Below, one piece after another: positions 6,102 to 10,117 of a DNA stretch of 10,117 bases. Under the pieces are notes generated by a model, which had not been told where the DNA came from, did not search any database, and saw nothing but the letters and a program-made list of their open reading frames with translations. This DNA is from Cephalothrix simula (lineage: Eukaryota > Nemertea > Palaeonemertea > Archinemertea > Cephalotrichidae). The stretch covers positions 1 to 10,117 of the forward strand of contig JAXIUW010235174.1 in the NCBI GenBank assembly GCA_035591015.1, given 5' to 3'. A program made the translations under genes and the position numbers. Numbering within the stretch: the stretch's first letter is position 1; each line of letters begins with the position of its first letter.

Positions 6102-6111
6102 GTTTATTGGA
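6102..6111 (+). repeat. Candidate target-site duplication, left copy
   Basis: GTTTATTGGA, identical to 6920-6929. Each copy directly abuts the outer end of the inverted-repeat element between them, as expected for a staggered-cut insertion. Confidence 0.6.
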
Positions 6112-6346
6112 GGCATGGATCAGTTCGAGCTCACCGGTGTGTTTCCTCTAACCAAATTAGCACAGGTATATCCCCGTGCTTTTGCTCCGATATTAGCACG
6201 TGCTTTTGCCTAAACGCTCTCTGAAATTACGAGTGGCCACTGGTGATTTTGTGGCATCATTTTAGTTCGAACTTAATGTTTGGTCATATCCCCGTGCTAT
6301 TGGGTCCGCGGTGGAAAGTTTTCCGGGAGTGATTGCGATATTTTAC

Positions 6347-6458
6347 GTGTCCCCATCTAATCCAATTTTTGTATCCCGCTGTCCCCCTAATTTTGGAAAT
6401 TTAGTGTCCCAATAGGGTTTCCCCTAAGCTATGGGGTTGGTTCCCCCTAAGCTATAGG
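6347..6458. repeat. GTGTCCCC minirepeats and TTCCCCTAAGCTAT tandem copy
   Basis: GTGTCCCC, CTGTCCCC and GTGTCCCA recur at about 6347, 6379 and 6404. TTTCCCCTAAGCTATGGGGT (from 6418) is repeated as TTCCCCCTAAGCTATAGG (6441-6458). Internal to the 6112-6919 element. Confidence 0.6.
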
Positions 6459-6600
6459 TGTAATTTATGAATAGAAGCGTCATTCAATTAAAATCATTGA
6501 TATAAAATGTGTATATGTACTTTTGTCCACTTATTAATTCCTAATTGGGCTTTTTGTAACATTATCACCATAGATGTTTGTCCAAATAGCAATGCTGCAA

Positions 6601-6693
6601 CCCTCAAATAAATAACCCAGGAATTTTCATATCCCCTTGTCCCCCTTAAATAAAATCCCAGGAGTTCCAGTGTCCCCCTCAATAAAAACCTCC
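6601..6693. repeat. Two-unit minirepeat AATAA..CCCAGGA..TGTCCCCCT
   Basis: AAATAACCCAGGAATTTTCA...TGTCCCCCTT (about 6609-6647) and AATAAAATCCCAGGAGTTCC...TGTCCCCCTC (about 6649-6680) are consecutive degenerate units, with the start of a third (AATAAAAACCTCC). They are related to the TGTCCCC words at 6347-6410, on the other side of the element centre and in the same orientation. Confidence 0.6.
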
Positions 6694-6919
6694 GTTTTTG
6701 GGTTTTGACCAAACGAAAGGGAATATCGCCGGGATATCCCCGTGAGTTTTGTTATGACGTCATATTAAAAGCAAACTCACAAAATCACCAGTGGCTAAAG
6801 GTGGGAAAGAATGTGCTCTTGCCAAAAGCACGGCGATATCGAGGGGATATCCCGTGCTAATGGGGTTTGGGCAAACACACGGGGATATCGCGGCGATAGC
6901 TCGAACTTGTCCATGTATG

Positions 6920-6929
6920 GTTTATTGGA
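6920..6929 (+). repeat. Candidate target-site duplication, right copy
   Basis: GTTTATTGGA, identical to 6102-6111, immediately following the right element end (GTCCATGTATG). Confidence 0.6.
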
Positions 6930-7398
6930 TTTTAAAAATGCACAAACAATTAAAACAAAAATATCACAGAACCTTTGCTTACATTTATCAAAAATAAAAA
7001 TCTATGAATTTAATAAAAGCAAAATTAAAAATTATCAAACAGTAGATTTGAGGTTAAAATGCAACGTTAAAAATTACTAAATCAACAGAAAAAATTAGTC
7101 TCAACTATAAAAACTTATTTTTACAAATAAGGTGAACGGCATTGACTTATCAGATTTTTAGCAAATATTTCACGGGGATTTCCAAAAATGGTAATCAAAA
7201 AAATTATCAAGACCAAAACTTCTGAGTTCGGATGGAATCAAATTAGATCAATTAAAAAACATGCTTCTGCTAAAATTATAACTATTCACAATATTTCATA
7301 TAAATAACTTTGTTGAGCATAACAAGTATCAATGCATTAATACAATGTACATGTATCATGAAATATTAAATACGCAAATTAAAATGTATTTATGCAAG
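6930..7398. other. Very AT-rich non-coding stretch
   Basis: Dominated by A-rich words. Frames open here on the plus strand (to about 7080) are Lys/Asn/Ile-rich by composition only and start inside the repeat element, so they are not accepted as genes. A small hairpin CTTATTT/AAATAAG lies at 7114-7131. Confidence 0.5.
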
Positions 7399-7993
7399 CA
7401 GGGGATATGCAAAAGGGATCTAACGTCAGATTTTAAAATCTCCCGATTTTTAAATTAAACTTTAACACTTAACGAAAAATATTGGATGAACTCTCGCGGA
7501 ATTTTCTTTCAGATAAAAATACCGCATCAAAATCCATTAAATATTTCTATGTCGAATACCCAATTTAATAGCAGAGCACTTTTGAGCTGTATCTCAGGTA
7601 TTTCCTACTTTTTGAGGTTCGCTATTTGATAAATAGCAATAACAAACAGCATTTTCTGCTAATTTGCATATTTCATCGATTCTATTTTAGCGCGTGCTAA
7701 AATTAGTGGTCCTCCTGTTAGTTCTTGACAACACGGTAAACTTCGTGTTCAATTTAGCGAAACTTAGGTTGTTGCAAAGACCTGCGATTGAGCTCAAAAG
7801 TGCTCTACTAAATTGGGTATTTGATATACATGTAGTTTTAATAGATTTTTGATACGGTTTTTTATATGAAAGAAAATTAGAAAATTCCACGTTGGTCGAG
7901 TGTTCATCCAATGTTTATGGTTGAGTGTAAAGGGCAAAAAATTAATCGGGGAGATTTTAAAATCTGACGTTAGACCCCTTTCATATCTCCCTG
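7399..7993. mobile_element. 595-bp foldback element with CAGGG termini
   Basis: The left end CAGGGGATATG (7399-7409) mirrors the right end, whose reverse complement is CAGGGAGATATG (7993-7982). The arms share a 26-base perfect block, with TAACGTCAGATTTTAAAATC as its core (7419-7444 against 7949-7974). They also share TTGGATGAAC (about 7482 and its mirror near 7905), AATACCCAATTTA, and AGAGCACTTTTGAGCT (7573-7588 against 7791-7806). At the centre, ATTTTAGC...GCTAAAAT (7684-7703) is a palindrome almost exactly midway between the ends. CAGGG termini are typical of hAT elements, which make 8-bp target duplications, but the flanks here (TATGCAAG and ACAAAAGC) do not match, so the hAT label is tentative. 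No transposase frame. The minus-strand frames inside it are by-products. Confidence 0.7.
7684..7703. repeat. Central palindrome of the foldback element
   Basis: ATTTTAGC GCGT GCTAAAAT, eight perfect pairs with a four-base loop, centred at about 7694 while the element midpoint is 7696. It marks the symmetry axis of the foldback. Confidence 0.7.
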
Positions 7994-8108
7994 ACAAAAG
8001 CCTAGTATAGGCATTGTTTGTATATATTTAAAATGCTAAGTTCCTTTTTTAAATGAAAAAATTAACGTCATGGATTCAAGAAGTTGTTTTTTACACTGCC
8101 GATAACTA

Positions 8109-8114
8109 TTTATT
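8109..8114 (-). promoter_or_regulatory. Polyadenylation signal AATAAA (distal)
   Basis: TTTATT on the plus strand is AATAAA on the minus strand, about 160 bases after the stop codon at 8273-8275. It is the second of two signals for the same gene. Confidence 0.35.
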
Positions 8115-8135
8115 TGATTTGTTCTAGCATTATGT

Positions 8136-8141
8136 TTTATT
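8136..8141 (-). promoter_or_regulatory. Polyadenylation signal AATAAA (proximal)
   Basis: Canonical AATAAA on the minus strand about 132 bases after the stop codon, implying a short 3' untranslated region. The hexamer is easily produced in AT-rich DNA, so the assignment rests on position. Confidence 0.45.
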
Positions 8142-8272
8142 CATTAAATTAAAAATGCAAAGACAAACAGCAATACGGGTAAGAAGGTTAAACTTCATTA
8201 ATGAACCTCTGGATTAACTGTTAAAGAATACTGAAGTTTTATAAAAACAACCACTGTTATAACATCAAATAA

Positions 8273-9211
8273 TTAAGTTTCAATAATGTTAGCTTGTTCG
8301 TCAAGTTCTCTGCTATCATTATCTGTAATATTACTTGCATTATCTAAACTATCAGTTGCTTCTGATGTTGAGCGATGTTTATTTAAAGATCTTTCTATAT
8401 TTCCATTAAGATTGTCACTAGGTGGATGATTTTTGGGGCTACCAGACATTTCAATATCAGAGTCATCTGCATCCACAAATTGATTGGAGTTTTCAATTTC
8501 AACATTATCACAATTCGCGACATGAATTTTGTCATCATCTTTATGATTTTCAGCTTCGCTATTTACAACATTTCCAACTTTTCCATCATCTGAAGCCCCC
8601 TTATCATCTCGAACATCAGTTTTATTTTCATCTGATGCAGCTGCATCTGTTTGAGGTTGACTAGAGTTAACATTTATTGCATTTGTTAAAGTACGAGCTA
8701 ATAGCTCATCATCAACTTTATCATGAACGTTTCCGCGATCATCATCAGCGTTGCGGTCCCTTTTTAACGAGTGCTGTTCCTCGGGATCTGAATCGTCGCT
8801 TATTCCAGGGTTAATATTATAAATTTCTTGAACATTTGATAATGAACTAGCATGACTGATGATTTCCCCAGCATCATCTTCGCTGAACTCCCCACTCATA
8901 CCTAAGTCAGGGATGTCATGACCCTCTGTCAAAGGCAAAGGGCTATCGTTAAAAAGAGGTTCTCCTGAAAGTTCAAGAGCGTCTGCCAATTCCTGAGACA
9001 GCGTTTCCTCACCACGTGACAATGCCTTTTCATATTTACCAGAAACAAGCTTTCTGATTGGCGATTCGGTGACACGTGATCTAAGGTTACCATCGGCACC
9101 GGGAATAGAATTTAGGGAGCCAATAAGAGGTACCAGACTTTGGGTCTCTGCCGTAACGCCACCAATCGAAGCGGATGACTGGCTCCGAAAATCATGTGAC
9201 GGAGAAGACAT
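8273..9211 (-). CDS. Acidic, low-complexity protein of unknown function (312 aa)
   Basis: The longest and most convincing frame: 312 codons from ATG (9211-9209) to TAA (8275-8273), GC-richer than its surroundings. The protein has about 39 Asp and 27 Glu against about 25 Lys+Arg (net charge near -41), 42 Ser, one Cys (234), no Trp and few aromatics, so it is probably largely disordered. Residues 1-50 are Ser/Gly-rich. 51-82 (PIRKLVSGKYEKALSRGEET then SQELADALELSG) could form a helix. 83-130 is acidic with hydrophobics, as in activation or docking segments. 139-305 is Asp/Asn/Ser-rich. S50-P-I-R and S258-P-K are proline-directed phosphorylation-like sites. No signal peptide, membrane span or catalytic motif. 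An in-frame stop lies upstream, and A at -3 favours this ATG. An acceptor-like CTCTTTTGCAG just upstream (ends about 9234) could instead make this a terminal exon. The family was not recognised; a nuclear or scaffold role is only a guess. Confidence 0.75.
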   Translation of the reverse strand: MSSPSHDFRSQSSASIGGVTAETQSLVPLIGSLNSIPGADGNLRSRVTESPIRKLVSGKYEKALSRGEETLSQELADALELSGEPLFNDSPLPLTEGHDIPDLGMSGEFSEDDAGEIISHASSLSNVQEIYNINPGISDDSDPEEQHSLKRDRNADDDRGNVHDKVDDELLARTLTNAINVNSSQPQTDAAASDENKTDVRDDKGASDDGKVGNVVNSEAENHKDDDKIHVANCDNVEIENSNQFVDADDSDIEMSGSPKNHPPSDNLNGNIERSLNKHRSTSEATDSLDNASNITDNDSRELDEQANIIET

Positions 9212-9306
9212 ATTTGATGATGTAACACTGTGACTGCAAAAGAGTAACTGGCGTTACTTAAGGGTGAAAAAGACTTCTTAAGGACTTTTTTTTATTTTTT
9301 TTATTG

Positions 9307-9314
9307 CTATATAG
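9307..9314 (-). promoter_or_regulatory. TATA-like box upstream of the 312-aa gene
   Basis: CTATATAG, about 95 bases upstream of the ATG at 9211 on the minus strand, is placed to start transcription near 9280 with a leader of roughly 70 bases. The word is palindromic and common in AT-rich DNA, so this is positional support only. If the acceptor at about 9234 is used, the true promoter lies further away. Confidence 0.3.
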
Positions 9315-9772
9315 ATCTGAAGAAATATGGTAAATGTATTTGGGATACATACATTTTAATTATTGGGAGAAATATTTATGCTGCCTACCTGTGCCTACGA
9401 ATAATATGTCACTAGCCGTAGGCTATAAAAAATTATCCTGTTCCCAAAGAAAAATAAACAGATTAAATGAAATTAACAATAGAAATAGATTTTATAATTA
9501 TAGCCTTTTTAAACGCGGGCTGGGCCTCTGTATTTATCATACATGCAAAGCAAAAAAACTTTGATGCGCGGAAGTTCAGCAAACAAAAAACCATACTCAA
9601 TAATCAATGATCTATGACGATCAGATATCAAAATACGCCCAAAACTTCGTAAAAAACTCTATTCTTTAAGGGCAAAGATACATAATATTTATAAGATTCA
9701 AAGAGATCAAATATACATGTATACAAAAATGGATGGAAAATTTTCGCCCCCTCCCCTGTCGAGATCTCTTAG
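9315..9772. other. Non-coding stretch upstream of the minus-strand gene
   Basis: AT-rich. A plus-strand 76-codon frame here (9334-9564) is compositionally random (Asn/Lys/Tyr/Leu-rich) with no motif and is not accepted. No strong repeat until the hairpin tract starting at 9773. Confidence 0.45.
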
Positions 9773-10098
9773 AAGGGGCATCGGGACCCCTTAACGCTAT
9801 ACATTTTTGGAAATAGCATGAAAAGTTACATACCATGGGAGGGTTTTTTAAATATTTTGCCCCACCTGGCGCAAGATGTCAAAAAAATTCGAAAATAGAC
9901 TAAGTTCCACTTTTAGTGGTCGGATGTTATGGGAACACCCCGAATCGTTCGGGTTAGGCCAAAACTATTGTTTGGCATATCAAGCATACTGTATTACCCA
10001 AACACCGGGTGCAAAATCGTCACCTCTGGGTTAATTTATTTTAAGGCTTATATGGGTTCATACAGGTTAATATGACCTTTAACTGACCCCCACGGGTC
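9773..10098. repeat. Tract of short hairpins
   Basis: Six short inverted repeats in a row: AAGGGG/CCCCTT (9773-9792), CCACT/AGTGG (9907-9919), CCCGAA/TTCGGG (9939-9953), GCCAAAAC/GTTTGGC (9958-9976, one bulge), ACCC/GGGT (9997-10011) and GACCC/GGGTC (10085-10098). The last two are short. The sequence is GC-richer than the DNA before it, as in a distinct repeat element that continues past the window's end. No tRNA or known structured RNA could be fitted. Confidence 0.45.
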
Positions 10099-10117
10099 AC
10101 CTGATATTATTAGGAAC

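Larger units (their letters stand above)
6112..6919. mobile_element. Complete foldback-type element with subrepeat-bearing arms
   Basis: The left end reads GGCATGGATCAGTTCGAGCT (6112-6131). The right end, reverse-complemented, reads CATGGACAAGTTCGAGCT at 6915-6898. Arms of roughly 220 bases share ATTAGCAC, ATATCCCC, CGTGCTTTTG, GCCACTGGTGATTTTGTG and TTTGGTC blocks in mirrored order. The left arm matches 1-478 more closely (including CACTCGTAATTTCAGAG and TTAAGTTCGAACTAAAAT in reverse) than the right arm does. A 10-bp direct repeat flanks the whole. The middle (about 6340-6700) contains TGTCCCCC minirepeats and no reading frame for a transposase, so the element is non-autonomous. Long arms with internal tandem units recall Foldback/Galileo-type elements. 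The superfamily is not determined. Confidence 0.65.
7994..8272 (-). other. 3' flank of the minus-strand gene
   Basis: AT-rich and without a reading frame. Read on the minus strand it is the presumed 3' untranslated region of the gene ending at 8273, containing two AATAAA signals, followed by the foldback element's end at 7993. Confidence 0.5.

Noticed and set aside
6791-7080. Two overlapping plus-strand frames
   Set aside because: They begin inside the repeat element's arm and run out into AT-rich DNA. Composition is Lys/Asn/Ile-driven, and two phases are open at once.
7687-7997. Two overlapping minus-strand frames (74 and 67 codons)
   Set aside because: They lie within the foldback element and overlap in different phases with no recognisable motif. 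Mirror symmetry alone explains open stretches.
8422-8664. Plus-strand frame opposite the 312-aa gene
   Set aside because: His/Gln/Tyr-rich translation is the antisense shadow of Asp/Asn/Ser codons in the real gene.
9859-9872. CCCCACCTGGCGC as a second CTCF site
   Set aside because: At least two core positions deviate from the consensus when read on the minus strand.

Overview
The window looks like non-coding-rich nuclear DNA from an animal, probably a marine invertebrate. It is AT-rich, has very few long reading frames, no bacterial-style operons or Shine-Dalgarno starts, plausible spliceosomal splice sites, many small inverted-repeat (MITE/foldback-type) elements, and matches to animal regulatory motifs (CTCF, RFX X-box, E-box, CRE). 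The ACATGT/TACATGTA word recurs (for example near 3606, 4386, 7349, 7829 and 9715). I associate it with bivalve and related genomes, but that is weak evidence and I would not name a species.

Layout. 1-478 is one end of a repeat element whose arm contains about seven degenerate units built around GGGATATC...CCGTGCTAATGG. 596-631 is a hairpin. 1236-1614 is a GC-richer patch after a good splice acceptor, with protein-like open frames in more than one phase (candidate exon or decayed coding DNA). 1660-1790 is a low-complexity AGAGGATT tract. 2453-2940 and 2967-3388 are two adjacent inverted-repeat elements. The first carries an exact CTCF core consensus next to a CRE palindrome. 3592-3943 is a second GC-richer patch with an 82-codon open frame, a 15-bp in-frame minisatellite, and an RFX X-box, a YY1-like site and a CACGTG E-box: the best promoter or first-exon candidate outside the main gene. 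4449-4618 and 4874-4902 are strong hairpins. 5223-5706 is a recent tandem duplication. 6112-6919 is a complete element of the same family as 1-478, in head-to-head inverted form, flanked by a 10-bp direct repeat that looks like a target-site duplication. 7399-7993 is a 595-bp foldback element with CAGGG termini.

The only gene I support with good confidence lies on the minus strand at 9211-8273. It is an uninterrupted 312-codon frame for a very acidic, Ser/Asp/Asn-rich, probably disordered protein that I do not recognise. It has a TATA-like box about 95 bp upstream of its ATG and AATAAA signals about 130-165 bp after its stop. 9773-10098 is a tract of six short hairpins.

There is no evidence that the genes form a pathway. 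What unites the window is repeated colonisation by small terminal-inverted-repeat elements, some of which bring regulatory-type motifs. I found no clearly new multi-gene system.
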